DNA of 64,000 bases from Actinomycetes bacterium (GCA_022839745.1 JALHJB010000006.1:62001-126000), one strand, 5' to 3'; numbered from the stretch's first letter, positions 42,098-51,800 are shown. Made by a program: numbers and translations. Notes: generated by a model not told the origin, from the sequence alone.

Positions 42098-43399
42098 CTA
42101 TGCCTCCAGGAACAGCGGCGGCGGCTCGACCGCTTCGGTGCCGATGCGCACAGCGTTGCGCAGCCTGACCTCGGCTTCATCGAGCAGCGCGGCGTCGGAT
42201 GCGTAGAGGGTGGCGAGCGTGTCGCCCGCCTCCACCCGCTGCCCCACCTTGACCTCGAGCTCGAGCCCCGCGCTCGGGTCGATGTCATCTTCCTTGCGTG
42301 CGCGTCCGGCACCTGTGGCCATCGCCGCGCGCCCCACGCCCTCGGCGTCGAACCCGGCGATCCACCCCGCGGCCTCGGCCGCCACCGCCCGCGTGTGTGC
42401 GCCGATCGGCAGCAGCGACACGTCGTCGGCAACCCGTTCATCGCCGCCCTGCGCCTGCACCCAGGCGCGGAACGTGTCGAGCGCACGCCCGGTGGCGATC
42501 GAGTCCAGCAGCAGGTCGCGCGCCTCGCGCTCCTCTTCGGCGATGCCGCCGAGCACGAGCATCTTGGCGCCGAGCACCAGACAGAGCTCGGTGAGGTCGG
42601 CCGGGCCCTCACCCTTGAGCGTGGCGATCGCCTCGCGCACCTCAAGCGCGTTGCCCACGGCGCGGCCGAGCGGCTGGTCCATATCGGTGAGGATGCACAC
42701 CACCGTGCGGCCGAGGAGCTCGCCCACGCGCGCGAGCTCGGCGGCAAGGGCACGCGCGTCGGCCTCGGTCTTCATGAACGCGCCCGAGCCCACCTTCACG
42801 TCCAGCACGATGGCGTCAGCGCCACCGGCAACCTTCTTGGAGATGATCGACCCGACGATGAGCGGGATCGAGGGCACGGTTGCGGTCACATCCCGCAGGG
42901 CGTACATCTTCTTGTCGGCGGGATCCACATCGGGGCTCTGGCCGATCACGGCGAGGCCCACGTCGCGCACCTGGCTGAGGAAGTCGTCGGGCTCGAGCGT
43001 CACGGTGAAGCCGGGAATCGATTCGAGCTTGTCGAGCGTGCCGCCCGTGAAGCCGAGGCCCCGCCCGCTCATCTTGGCAACCGGAACGCCACAGCTCGCC
43101 ACGAGCGGCGCGAGCACGAGCGTGGTGGTGTCGCCTACGCCGCCGGTGGAGTGCTTGTCCACCTTCACGCCCGGGATGCTCGAAAGGTCGACCATGCGCC
43201 CCGAGCGCGCCATCGCCTCGGTGAGCGCGGCGGTCTCAGCGCTGTCGAGTCCGCGGATGAACGCGGCCATGAGCCACGCCGCCATCTGGTAGTCGGGCAT
43301 CTCGCCGGACACGAAGGCGCTCACCAGCCGCTGCAGCTCGTCTGCAGTGTGAGTGCCGCCGTCGCGCTTGACCTCGATCAGCTCCTCAAGCGACTTCAT
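42098..43399 (-). CDS. deoA: Pyrimidine-nucleoside (thymidine) phosphorylase
   Basis: 433 residues. N-terminal helical domain (LQRLVSAFVSGEMPDYQ), signature KHSTGGVGDTTTLVLAPLVA near residue 80, KMSGRGLGFTGGTLDKLES, VIGQSPDVDPADKKMYALRD, and a C-terminal barrel with a biotinyl-like VKVGQRVEAGDTLATL. It cleaves thymidine/uridine to base and (deoxy)ribose-1-phosphate, which the adjacent phosphopentomutase uses. Start overlaps the deoB stop (ATGA). Confidence 0.94.
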   Translation of the reverse strand: MKSLEELIEVKRDGGTHTADELQRLVSAFVSGEMPDYQMAAWLMAAFIRGLDSAETAALTEAMARSGRMVDLSSIPGVKVDKHSTGGVGDTTTLVLAPLVASCGVPVAKMSGRGLGFTGGTLDKLESIPGFTVTLEPDDFLSQVRDVGLAVIGQSPDVDPADKKMYALRDVTATVPSIPLIVGSIISKKVAGGADAIVLDVKVGSGAFMKTEADARALAAELARVGELLGRTVVCILTDMDQPLGRAVGNALEVREAIATLKGEGPADLTELCLVLGAKMLVLGGIAEEEREARDLLLDSIATGRALDTFRAWVQAQGGDERVADDVSLLPIGAHTRAVAAEAAGWIAGFDAEGVGRAAMATGAGRARKEDDIDPSAGLELEVKVGQRVEAGDTLATLYASDAALLDEAEVRLRNAVRIGTEAVEPPPLFLEA

Positions 43400-44601
43400 G
43401 CGCCACGCACCTCCTCCAGGAAGGAATCACCCCGCCCGCACCGGTCGCGCAGGCCGTAGAAATCAAGCACGGTCTCGCCGATATCGCCAAAGGTCTCACG
43501 CGTGCCGAGGCCCACACCGGCGTCCACGCCCTTCACCTTGGCGATGAGCGGCGTGTACTCGCGCGAGTGGTCGGTGGACCACTCCGTGGTGGGATCGCAG
43601 CCGTGGTCCGCCGTGATGATGAGCAGGTCGCCGTCGACCATCGCGTCGAGCAGCTCGGGGATCCGGCGATCCACCGCCTCCAGGCCGTCGGCATACGCGC
43701 GGGCGTCGTTGCGGTGGCCCCACAGCATGTCGAAGTCCACGAGGTTGCAGAACACGAAACCCTGCTCGGGCCGCGCCACCTCTTCGAGGAGCTTATCGAA
43801 CCCGTCCATGTTGTCCGTGACGTGCGGCGAGGAGGTGATGCCCTGCCACGCGAAGATGTCGCCGATCTTGCCCACGCCAAAGACCGGCACGCCGGCCTCC
43901 TGCAGCAAGTCGAGGGCGGTGGGCTCGTACGGCGTCACCGCGTAGTCGCGCCTGCGATGCGTGCGCGTGTAGGTGCCGCTTTCGTCAGGACCCACGAACG
44001 GCCGCGCGATCACGCGCCCCACGTGGTGCTCGCCCACCAGCATCTCGCGCGCGATCCCGCACACCCGGTAGAGCTCGTCCAGACCGAAGCGCTCCTCGTG
44101 CGCCGCGATCTGGAACACCGAATCGGCCGAGGTGTACACGATCGGCAGGCCGGTGGCCATATGCTCGTCGCCAAGCTCGTTGATGATCACGGTGCCGCTC
44201 GCCACGGTGTTGCCCAGCACGCCCGCGTAGCCGGTGCGGCGGCAGAACTCGGCGATCACCTCGGCGGGAAAGCCTTCCGGGTAGGTGGGAAACGGCCGCT
44301 CGAGCACGAGCCCCATCATCTCCCAGTGCCCGGTGGTGGTGTCTTTGCCAGCGGAGCGCTCGGCGCACTTGCCCCACGACGCCACCGTGCCCTCACGCGG
44401 CGGCACGCCCAGGATGTCGGTGATGTTGCCCAGGCCCATTGCGCCGAGGTTGGGCATGTCCAGGCCGCCGACCGCCCGCGCGGTGTTGCCGAGCGTATTG
44501 GAGCCCTCGTCGCCGTACTCGGCGGCATCCGGAAGCGCTCCAGCGCCCACGCTGTCCAGTACGAGCACGATCGCCCGCGGCTCACGCGTACCTGCTGTCA
44601 T
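43396..44601 (-). CDS. deoB: Phosphopentomutase
   Basis: 401 residues, alkaline-phosphatase-fold metalloenzyme. VLDSVGAGALPDAAEYGDEG near residue 12, AGKDTTTGHWEMMG with the catalytic Thr, FCNLVDFDMLWGHRND and ITADHGCDPTTEWSTDHSRE with metal ligands. It converts (deoxy)ribose-1-phosphate to the 5-phosphate. GGAGG is 5 bases before ATG 44601, so the start is well supported. With deoA it forms a salvage operon. Confidence 0.95.
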   Translation of the reverse strand: MTAGTREPRAIVLVLDSVGAGALPDAAEYGDEGSNTLGNTARAVGGLDMPNLGAMGLGNITDILGVPPREGTVASWGKCAERSAGKDTTTGHWEMMGLVLERPFPTYPEGFPAEVIAEFCRRTGYAGVLGNTVASGTVIINELGDEHMATGLPIVYTSADSVFQIAAHEERFGLDELYRVCGIAREMLVGEHHVGRVIARPFVGPDESGTYTRTHRRRDYAVTPYEPTALDLLQEAGVPVFGVGKIGDIFAWQGITSSPHVTDNMDGFDKLLEEVARPEQGFVFCNLVDFDMLWGHRNDARAYADGLEAVDRRIPELLDAMVDGDLLIITADHGCDPTTEWSTDHSREYTPLIAKVKGVDAGVGLGTRETFGDIGETVLDFYGLRDRCGRGDSFLEEVRGA

Positions 44602-44620
44602 GACGCCTCCGCCCGCTCGG

Positions 44621-46291
44621 CTACACGATGACCCGCATGACCTCATCCAGTGAGGTGATACCCGCGCACACCTTCAAGAACGCGTCTTGACGCAGCGTCT
44701 CCATCCCCGCCGCGAGCGCCGCCACTCGGATCGCCTCCGATGGCGCCTCGGCGATGAAGAGCCGCTCGAGCTCCTCGTCCATGACCATGATCTCGAAGAT
44801 GCCGGTGCGGCCGCGGTACCCGGTGCCGAAGCACTCGTCGCAGCCGTCCTCATGCGCCCGGTACACGGTCCTCGCGGTGATCTCCCCGGGCTCGACCCTG
44901 AAGGCGCTCAGGTACGCCTTCGTGACCTTCACGGGCTCCTTGCACGCGGGGCACAGCTTGCGCACGAGCCGCTGCGCCACCACGCCGATGAGCGCGCTAG
45001 AGGCGATGAACGGGGCGACCTCCATGTCGGAAAGCCGGGTGAGCGCCGAGGGGGCGTCGTTGGTGTGGATCGACGACAGCACGAGGTGCCCGGTGAGCGC
45101 GGCCCGGGTGGCGATACCGGCGGTCTCCGGGTCGCGGATCTCGCCCACCATAACCACGTCGGGGTCGGCGCGCAGCACCGTGCGAAGGAGCGTCACGAAC
45201 GTGAGCCCGATGTGCGGGTTCACGGCCATCTGGGTGACCCCCTCGATCTGCAGCTCGATCGGGTCCTCGATGGTGATGATCTTGCGCTCCACGGAGTTGA
45301 GCTGCTGGAGGCACGCGTACAGCGTGGTCGACTTGCCCGAGCCTGTGGGGCCCGAGACCAGGATCTCGCCGTAGGGCTTGGAGAGGAAGTGCTCGAGCAT
45401 GGCCCGGTGATGCTCACGCATGCCGAGGTCCTGCACCGTGGGCTGCACGGCCTCGTGGTTGAGCAGGCGGATGACCACGGTCTCGCCAAAGGGCGTGGGC
45501 AACGTGGCCACGCGCATGTCGATCATACGGCCGTCGATGAGGATGCCGATGCGGCCGTCCTGAGGGCGACGGCGCTCGGCGATGTCCATCTCGGCCATGA
45601 CCTTGATGCGGCTGAGCAACCCCGCACGCGCCGAGACCGGCACTGTGGCGACCTCGTGGAGCACACCGTCCACGCGGTACCGGATGCGGACGTTGTGCGG
45701 CCCGGGCTCGATGTGGATGTCGCTCGCGTTGTCGTGCACGGCTTCGCGGATGATCTGGTTGACGAGGCGCACGACCGGCACGTCCTCGTCGCCGATGGCG
45801 ACGACCTCTTCCTCGTCCTTTGCCGCCGCGAGGTCCGCGATCTCCTCGAACGCGTCGGCCGAGGTGACGTACTTGTTGATCGCGTACTCGATCTGCGACG
45901 GCGTGGTGACCACCGGCACGACCTGGCGGCCGGTGCGCAGGCGCACGTCGTCGATCGTCTCGATGTCGAGCGGATCGGCCATGGCAAGGATCACGTCGCC
46001 GTCTTTGAAGCCGATCGGGATAGCTTGCAGGCGGCGAGCGATGCGCTCGGGCAGGTACGACGCCGCGTCGCGGTCCACCGGATACGTGGTGAGGTGCGTG
46101 TACTCGAGGCCCTTCTGCTCGGCGAGCGAGCGGGCGATCGTCTCGGCGTCGGCGATCTGCAGGCGCACGAGCACTTCGCCGAGCTTGCCACCCTCCGCCT
46201 CCTGAGACGCGAGGGCTTCGCTCAGCTGCTCATCGGTGAGCACTCCCGAGCGGACAAGCACTTCACCTAGGCGCTCCCTCTTGAACTCCAC
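44621..46291 (-). CDS. pilB: Type IV pilus / type II secretion assembly ATPase (PilB/GspE)
   Basis: 556 residues. N-terminal MshEN domain (LGEVLVRSGVLTDEQLSEAL), then the ATPase with Walker A SGPTGSGKSTTLYA near residue 315, Asp box ITIEDPIE, Walker B DPDVVMVGEIRDPET, His box LVLSSIHTND, and a tetracysteine zinc site (LCPACKEP and GCDECFGTGY). It would drive pilin assembly or secretion, yet no pilC, pilT or pilin gene is in the window. GTG start with GAGGTG upstream. Ends 20 bases before deoB. Confidence 0.93.
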   Translation of the reverse strand: MEFKRERLGEVLVRSGVLTDEQLSEALASQEAEGGKLGEVLVRLQIADAETIARSLAEQKGLEYTHLTTYPVDRDAASYLPERIARRLQAIPIGFKDGDVILAMADPLDIETIDDVRLRTGRQVVPVVTTPSQIEYAINKYVTSADAFEEIADLAAAKDEEEVVAIGDEDVPVVRLVNQIIREAVHDNASDIHIEPGPHNVRIRYRVDGVLHEVATVPVSARAGLLSRIKVMAEMDIAERRRPQDGRIGILIDGRMIDMRVATLPTPFGETVVIRLLNHEAVQPTVQDLGMREHHRAMLEHFLSKPYGEILVSGPTGSGKSTTLYACLQQLNSVERKIITIEDPIELQIEGVTQMAVNPHIGLTFVTLLRTVLRADPDVVMVGEIRDPETAGIATRAALTGHLVLSSIHTNDAPSALTRLSDMEVAPFIASSALIGVVAQRLVRKLCPACKEPVKVTKAYLSAFRVEPGEITARTVYRAHEDGCDECFGTGYRGRTGIFEIMVMDEELERLFIAEAPSEAIRVAALAAGMETLRQDAFLKVCAGITSLDEVMRVIV

Positions 46292-46410
46292 GGATCACCT
46301 CTTCACAGGCGGCTGAGGGCGTGGATGCACCAACGCCCGATCCACCAATCGTAGCAGAAGCGCGGCGTCCCTCACGGGGCACCGCGCCTCGGTCCTACAT
46401 GGATGGAGAG

Positions 46411-46671
46411 TCAGCGCAGCGAGTCTGATAGCACCCGACCGAGCAGCTTCGAGGCCAGCTCGTGTGAGTCCGGCATGCCACCGTTCACGAGGCGCTTGGC
46501 GCTCTCGATGCGGTCCTGCCGGAGGTCCGGAGTGCAGCACAGCATGTCAACGATGCCCGCAACAAGATCGGGGTCCGCCGAGGGGATCGCCGCCTCTACG
46601 GGGGCGCTGACAGCTTGCTTGGTCCTGAGGCTCTGCACGACTCTGTGCACTTGTTCGTCGGAAATCATCAT
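46411..46671 (-). CDS. Small FlgM-like protein (possible anti-sigma factor)
   Basis: 86 residues, helical. The C-terminal part, LRQDRIESAKRLVNGGMPDS followed by HELASKLLGRVLSD, resembles the sigma-28 binding end of FlgM (R-x-D-x-I-x2-A, then a glycine turn and a last helix). The N-terminal half is flexible. No flagellar gene is nearby, so the link is tentative. No strong ribosome site was seen upstream of ATG 46671. It precedes pilB by about 120 bases in the same direction. Confidence 0.5.
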   Translation of the reverse strand: MMISDEQVHRVVQSLRTKQAVSAPVEAAIPSADPDLVAGIVDMLCCTPDLRQDRIESAKRLVNGGMPDSHELASKLLGRVLSDSLR

Positions 46672-46775
46672 GTTCAGGATATCGGCAGCGGCGTGAGCGA
46701 CCTTGAGCGAAGTCGTTACAGGAAATGACAGGCGGTCGCTCTGTGATGGCGGCCACGTCCGTCGCTATAGCGGTA

Positions 46776-46813
46776 CAAGAAAGGAAGAGCCTCAAGGCCG
46801 GCACCTTGAGGCT
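46776..46813 (-). terminator. Intrinsic terminator after the zinc peptidase gene
   Basis: AGCCTCAAG (46788-46796) pairs perfectly with CTTGAGGCT (46805-46813). On the minus strand the stem is followed by CTTCCTTTCTT, so it ends transcription of the upstream peptidase gene about 125 bases after its stop. The rest of the 267-base gap shows no gene. Confidence 0.7.
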
Positions 46814-46938
46814 CAGGGGTAAGGGGTTGCCGAAGCAACTCTTCACCGCAGTATACCCACGCCCTCGCCAGGTATGCAACCGTTCCTCAGGAAGTTTCAC
46901 CAATCTCACCGCAGATTCACAATCGGCTCGCGCCGCGG

Positions 46939-47628
46939 TCAGTCGCGCCGCAGCCCGATGAACTGCGCCAGGTAGAGCACTGAGACCAGCGCCGCCGCAA
47001 CATAGGTGAGCGCCGCAGCGGTGAGCACGCTGCGCGCCCCCGCTTCCTGGCCAGGGATGACCGAGCCGGTCGCCGTGAGACCGGCAAGCGCCCGCCGCGA
47101 GGCGTCGAACTCCACCGGCAGCGTGACGATCTGGAACAGAACAGCGGCGGCGAACAACAGGATGCCGAGGTCGACGAGCAGCGTCGAGAAGGTGCCACCG
47201 AAACCGAGCAGCAAGCCGAGCATCACCAGGATCGGCCCGCTCTGCGAGCCGAAGTTGGCGACCGGCACGAGCGACATGCGCAGCCGGGCGGGGGCGTACC
47301 CGCGCGCGTGCTGCACCGCGTGGCCGGCCTCGTGCGCCGCGATGCCGGCCGCCGAGACATGCTGACCGTGGTACACGTCGGCCGAAAGCCTCAGAACGTT
47401 CGCGCGAGGGTCGTAGTGGTCGGTGAGCTTGCCGGGCGTCATCTCGATGGCCACGCCGGTGAGCCCCTCGGCATCGAGCACCCTGCGCGCGACCGCCGCG
47501 CCCGTGAGACCGCCGGGGAGCGGCGTCTGGCTGTTCTTCCGGTACGCGCCGGTCACGAGCGACTGCGTCACCAGTCCCGCCACCATCGCGATGATGAAGA
47601 TGATCCAGCCCTGTGGACCGAGCAACAT
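46939..47628 (-). CDS. YugP-type zinc-dependent membrane peptidase
   Basis: 229 residues with an N-terminal transmembrane helix and three more at the C-terminus. The cytosolic domain carries IAAHEAGHAVQHARGY near residue 97 (HExxH, third ligand likely in PVEFDASRRAL). This DUF/neutral zinc metallopeptidase family (YugP, M48-like) has few characterised members and is thought to act in membrane protein quality control. AAGGAG 8 bases before ATG 47628. Monocistronic, with a terminator behind it. Confidence 0.88.
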   Translation of the reverse strand: MLLGPQGWIIFIIAMVAGLVTQSLVTGAYRKNSQTPLPGGLTGAAVARRVLDAEGLTGVAIEMTPGKLTDHYDPRANVLRLSADVYHGQHVSAAGIAAHEAGHAVQHARGYAPARLRMSLVPVANFGSQSGPILVMLGLLLGFGGTFSTLLVDLGILLFAAAVLFQIVTLPVEFDASRRALAGLTATGSVIPGQEAGARSVLTAAALTYVAAALVSVLYLAQFIGLRRD

Positions 47629-47776
47629 GGCGTGTCTCCTTGTCGTCTGTCATGGATACGGCAGGCCCGCGAATCCAGCGAATCCTCGGTGGGGCTCAAG
47701 AGGCAACCAGCGTGCCAAGTTCGCGGGTGATCGCCCGGCGTCCCGCCCGCACATGCGGCGCCGGCGCCCCGCAGGA

Positions 47777-49807
47777 CTACGCGCCCCGCTCGGCCTCCAG
47801 CGCCTCGATTCGCTCGGACACCTCGAGCCACTCCGCCTCGAGCGTGCCGAGACGCTGCTTGACCGTGGCGTACTCGGTAAGCGCCGCGTCAAAGGTGGCC
47901 TTGTCCTCATAGATACCCTGATCGCCGAGGACCTCGAGCAGTTCGTCGTGGCGCGCCTGCACGGTGGCGAGCTCGCGGTCGATCGACTGCAGACGCCGCC
48001 GTGCGTCTTTGGTGCCGCGGTAGAAGCGGTTACGCACCTCGGCTTCGGCGCGCTTCTCCTCGCGCGACTTCGGGGCGCCCACGGCAGGACCGGAACCCGT
48101 GCGGGCGGCGTTGCCGCCGCGGGCGCCGGCCTCCCCCGCTCCCGTGTCTCTGGGCGACGGCGTGGCCTGCCCGCGCCCGGACGGCGCCTGACCGCCCGGC
48201 GCGTCGAGCCCCTCGCGCTTACGCAGGTAGTACTCGTAGTCGCCGTCGAGCACGGTGGCGGATCCGCCGCGCACATCGGCCACGCGATTGGCGATCGCGC
48301 GGATGAGGTGCCGGTCGTGGGTGATGAGCGCGATCGTGCCGGTGTACTGCGAAAGCGCGTGCTCGAGCACGTCGCGGCCCTGGATGTCGAGGTGGTTTGT
48401 GGGCTCGTCGAGGCACAGGAACGACGCCGGGCGCACCAGCATCTTGGCGAGCGCCAGGCGGGCCCGCTCCCCGCCCGAGAGCACGCGCACGAGCTTCTTC
48501 ACGTCGTCGCCATGGAACAGGAACGTGCCGAGGAGGGTCCGCGCCTGCTCCTGCGTCCAGTCGGGGGCCGCGAGCAGGAGCTCGTCGAGCACCGTGTTGT
48601 TCAGGCCGAGCGCCTCGAGCTGGTGCTGTGCGAAGTACGCCACGCTGACCTTGTGGCCGAGGCGGCGCGAGCCGGAATCGGGCTCGAGCTCGCCGGCGAG
48701 CATGCGCAGAAGCGTGGACTTGCCGGCGCCGTTGGGGCCCACAAGCGCGACCTTGTCGCCGCGGTACAAACGCACGGTGAGATCGCGATAGACGACGTTG
48801 TCGCCGTACGCCTTGGACACGCCCTCGAGCGCGATCACCTCGTCACCGGTGCGCTCGGGCTGCGGGAAGCTGAAGCGCACGTTCTTGCGCTCCTCCGGGA
48901 TCTCGATGCGCTCGATCTTGGCGAGGGCCTTCACGCGGCTCTGCACGGCTTTCGCCTTGGTGTCTTTGTACCGGAACCGCTCGATGAACCGCTCCTGATG
49001 CTCGATCTCGCGGTCCTGCTGCTTCTTGGCGGCGATCAGACGCTCACGATTGGCCGCCTTCTGCTCCTGGTAGGAGCTGTAGGTGCCCTGATAGGTGGTG
49101 ATCGTGCGCAGCTCGAGCTCGGCCACGCGGTTCACGAGCCCGTCCATGAACGAGCGGTCGTGGCTCACGATCACGATGGCGCCCTCGTACGCCTTGAGGA
49201 AGCCCTCGAGCCACGTGACGCTCTCGAGGTCGAGGTGGTTGGTGGGCTCGTCCAGCAGGAGCACGTCGGGCTCCACCAGCAGGATCTTGGCGAGCGCCAC
49301 ACGCATCTGCCAGCCGCCGGAAAGCTCGGCGATATCGCGGGCGAGGTCCTGCTCACGGAAGCCGAGGCCGGTGAGCACTCTGCGGGCCTCGGCCTCAACG
49401 GTGTAGCCGCCCATGTGCTCGAAGCGGTCGCGCAGGCGGCCATACTCGGCGAGCAGCGCGTCGGTCTCCTCGGCGGACGCGGAGGCGAGCTCCTCTTCAA
49501 GCAGGTGGATCCGGTGCTCGAGACCGCGCACGCCGGAGGCAACCGAGAGGACCTCCTCAAGGACGTTGGTGCCGTGCATCTCGATGGCTTCCTGCTTGAG
49601 GTAGCCGATCGTGGCGCCCTTGGCGGTGATGATGCTACCGGAGTCGGGCTCCTGCTCACCTGAGATGATCTCAAGGAGCGTGGTCTTGCCCGCGCCGTTG
49701 GGGCCCACGAGAGCGATGCGGTCACGCGCGGATACGCGCAAGAACGCGTCCGTGAACAGGACGCGTTCTCCGATGGTCTTGGTCACATGGTCAACGGTGA
49801 TTATCAC
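47777..49807 (-). CDS. ABC-F family ATPase (ribosome-associated)
   Basis: 676 residues with two ATPase domains and no membrane part. Domain 1: Walker A GPNGAGKTTLLE near residue 35, signature ELSGGWQMRVALAKIL, Walker B LLLDEPTNHLDLESV. Linker at about 250-300 is basic and helical (the P-site tRNA interaction motif). Domain 2: GPNGAGKSTLLRM, VLSGGERARLALAKML, FLCLDEPTNHLDIQGRD. A C-terminal coiled coil of about 110 residues follows a Gly/Ser/Pro-rich linker, as in Uup. It probably resolves stalled or special ribosome states. GTG start 49807. Confidence 0.92.
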   Translation of the reverse strand: MIITVDHVTKTIGERVLFTDAFLRVSARDRIALVGPNGAGKTTLLEIISGEQEPDSGSIITAKGATIGYLKQEAIEMHGTNVLEEVLSVASGVRGLEHRIHLLEEELASASAEETDALLAEYGRLRDRFEHMGGYTVEAEARRVLTGLGFREQDLARDIAELSGGWQMRVALAKILLVEPDVLLLDEPTNHLDLESVTWLEGFLKAYEGAIVIVSHDRSFMDGLVNRVAELELRTITTYQGTYSSYQEQKAANRERLIAAKKQQDREIEHQERFIERFRYKDTKAKAVQSRVKALAKIERIEIPEERKNVRFSFPQPERTGDEVIALEGVSKAYGDNVVYRDLTVRLYRGDKVALVGPNGAGKSTLLRMLAGELEPDSGSRRLGHKVSVAYFAQHQLEALGLNNTVLDELLLAAPDWTQEQARTLLGTFLFHGDDVKKLVRVLSGGERARLALAKMLVRPASFLCLDEPTNHLDIQGRDVLEHALSQYTGTIALITHDRHLIRAIANRVADVRGGSATVLDGDYEYYLRKREGLDAPGGQAPSGRGQATPSPRDTGAGEAGARGGNAARTGSGPAVGAPKSREEKRAEAEVRNRFYRGTKDARRRLQSIDRELATVQARHDELLEVLGDQGIYEDKATFDAALTEYATVKQRLGTLEAEWLEVSERIEALEAERGA

Positions 49808-49880
49808 GTGAGACAGTCTAGCAGCACATGGGCGTGCCGAGCGCGATGCGTGCGCTCGTCGGCGCGTACCACCCGACCCG

Positions 49881-50240
49881 CTAGTTGGAAAGCGCTCCTT
49901 CTGTGGAGTCGGACCGCGGCGGCAGGTCGGCGACCCGGGCGATGAACCGCATCAGGTTCTCGTGGCAGGCGAACACATCGTCCGCGGACGCGCCCCAGTC
50001 CAGGGAACGCTCGGCAAGCAGGTTCGTCACTTGGGTGAGCGCAGCGCGAGATGGACGCTCGAAGTTACCGCCCACCTGCTTGAATGCGAGCCTCACCATC
50101 GTCTCCACCGCGGCGATGCCGTCGGAGTGCCGCCCGAGCGCACGCTCCTGCTCAGCGAAGCGTTCACTGTTCTCGCTCGCGAAGCACCGCACCAGGAGTT
50201 CGCGGACCTCGAACGGACTGACCCGCTCGGCGGCCATCAC
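49881..50240 (-). CDS. Small hypothetical protein
   Basis: About 119 residues, soluble and helical, not recognised. It has FEVRELLVRCFASENSERFA near the start, then a central AVETMVRLAFKQVGG helix and a later VFACHENLMRFIARVADLP helix, ending in an acidic tail. GGAGG about 8 bases before GTG 50240 supports this start; ATG 50237 is an alternative. It stands alone between the ABC-F gene and the tRNA. Could be a small regulator, but nothing shows this. Confidence 0.6.
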   Translation of the reverse strand: MMAAERVSPFEVRELLVRCFASENSERFAEQERALGRHSDGIAAVETMVRLAFKQVGGNFERPSRAALTQVTNLLAERSLDWGASADDVFACHENLMRFIARVADLPPRSDSTEGALSN

Positions 50241-50508
50241 CAGCCACACCTCCAACCACAGCTGCTCGATAGGCCTCTATCAGCCGATGGATACTACATG
50301 GACACGTGTTCGTTCATCGGCAAACGACCTCAGCAACTGTGTGACGCTATTCACAGATTCCCGAAATATCTGAACTTTACTGAATGGCTTGGGACCACGG
50401 AAGGCAGGCACCAGGCCGAGCCTCCGGGTGACGCGGGCGTGCCGCAATAAGCGATACACAGCACCGAGACTCGACTCGGGCGATCCAGACTCGGGATCGC
50501 CATAGGAA

Positions 50509-50540
50509 GAGAGACCCCGGCATGTCCGCCGAGGTCTCTC
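50509..50540 (-). terminator. Intrinsic terminator downstream of tRNA-Val
   Basis: GAGAGACCCCGG (50509-50520) pairs with CCGAGGTCTCTC (50529-50540) with one mismatch, followed on the minus strand by TTCCT. It begins 8 bases after the tRNA 3' end. A second perfect hairpin, GGCGATCC/GGATCGCC, lies just beyond it. The remaining bases 50256-50508 show no gene. Confidence 0.65.
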
Positions 50541-50547
50541 GAGTCAC

Positions 50548-50622
50548 TGGTGGGCGATACAGGATTTGAACCTGTGACTTCTTCCGTGTGAAGGAAGCGC
50601 TCTCCCACTGAGCTAATCGCCC
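50548..50622 (-). tRNA. tRNA-Val, anticodon CAC
   Basis: Minus-strand sequence folds as a full cloverleaf: acceptor GGGCGAT/ATCGCCC, D arm with AGCTCAGTGGGAGAGC, anticodon stem CTTCC/GGAAG around a TTCACAC loop (anticodon CAC, codon GTG), and T arm with GGTTCAAATCC. Discriminator A followed by an encoded CCA (50548-50550). 75 bases including CCA. Confidence 0.95.
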
Positions 50623-50681
50623 AAACGCCGCAGAAGCGACGGCGCCCATTGTAGTCGAGCGTCGCGCAGGCCGCTAGCCCC

Positions 50682-51752
50682 TCACAAAAGGTTTGTGGTG
50701 GCGAGCGAGCCGGCGGCCGGGGCTGCGGGACCCGTGCCGCGGTCGGGCGTATCGGCCGCAAGCGGCGCCCTGAGCCCCTCGTACCCGCGCGGGTGCGCCT
50801 GATGCCACGCCCACGCGTCGCGCACCATCGTCTGCAGGTCGCGCTCCGGGCGCCACCCCAACACCCGCCCTGCCACGCGGTTCGACGCGATCAACGCCGG
50901 GGGGTCGCCATCGCGGCGCGGCCCCTCCTCAACGCGTATGTCGGCACCCACCACCCGCGAGCACATCTCCACGACCTCCCGGTTGGAGTACCCGCGCCCG
51001 CTGCCCAGGTTGCAGACCACCGGATCGCCGTCGTTGCCGAGGTACTCCACCGCGCGGCGGTGCGCCTCGGCCAGATCCAGCACGTGGATGTAGTCGCGCA
51101 CGCAGGTACCGTCGGGCGTGGGGTAGTCGGTGCCAAAGAGCGTGAACGCCCCTTCCCCGCTCGCGGCGACCCGCAGAAGCCGGGGCACGATGTGCGACTC
51201 GGGATCATGCGCCTCGCCCATCGACCCGTCGGGCCACGCACCCGCTACGTTGAAGTACCTGAACCGCACCGCCTCGAGCGCGCCGGTGGCCTCGCTCACC
51301 TCGATCAACCGCTCGAAGGCAAGCTTCGATGCGCCGTACACATTCACCGGGTGACACGGCGAGTCCTCGGCGATCGGCATCCGATCCGGCTCGCCGTACA
51401 CGGCGGCCGTGGACGAGAACACGAGCTTGCGCACGCCGCAGCGCACCATGCGGTCCAGCATGCGAGATGGCTCAGCGAGATTCTTGCGGTAGTAGAGGTC
51501 GGGATCGCGCTGCGACTCGGCCACCTCGATGTACCCGGCGCAGTGCACCACCACGTCCACATCCGGTAGCACGTCATCGAGCAGCGCGAAGTCGCCCACC
51601 GAACCTTGGATCAGCCATGCACGCGGGTCGACGGCGGCCGCATGGCCGCGCTCGAGCGAGTCCAACACCGCAACAGAGTGGCCGTGATCCAGGAGATGGC
51701 GAACGGTGATACTGCCGATATACCCGGCGCCGCCGGTCACTAGTACACGCAT
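50682..51752 (-). CDS. galE: UDP-glucose 4-epimerase
   Basis: 356 residues, extended SDR. NAD-binding TGGAGYIGSITVRHLLDHG near residue 7, HCAGYIEVAES, FSSTAAVYGEP (catalytic Ser), YGASKLAFERL (Tyr-Lys), RYFNVAGAWPDGSMGEAHD and a TPDGTCVRDYIHVLDLA segment specific to GalE. It interconverts UDP-glucose and UDP-galactose (or the N-acetyl forms). Start ATG 51752; a G-run lies upstream as ribosome site. Ends with an Ala/Gly-rich tail. Confidence 0.94.
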   Translation of the reverse strand: MRVLVTGGAGYIGSITVRHLLDHGHSVAVLDSLERGHAAAVDPRAWLIQGSVGDFALLDDVLPDVDVVVHCAGYIEVAESQRDPDLYYRKNLAEPSRMLDRMVRCGVRKLVFSSTAAVYGEPDRMPIAEDSPCHPVNVYGASKLAFERLIEVSEATGALEAVRFRYFNVAGAWPDGSMGEAHDPESHIVPRLLRVAASGEGAFTLFGTDYPTPDGTCVRDYIHVLDLAEAHRRAVEYLGNDGDPVVCNLGSGRGYSNREVVEMCSRVVGADIRVEEGPRRDGDPPALIASNRVAGRVLGWRPERDLQTMVRDAWAWHQAHPRGYEGLRAPLAADTPDRGTGPAAPAAGSLATTNLL

Positions 51753-51800
51753 GTGTGATCCCCCCCCGGGAGCTTCGATCCCGGAGAGCATAACACGGTG

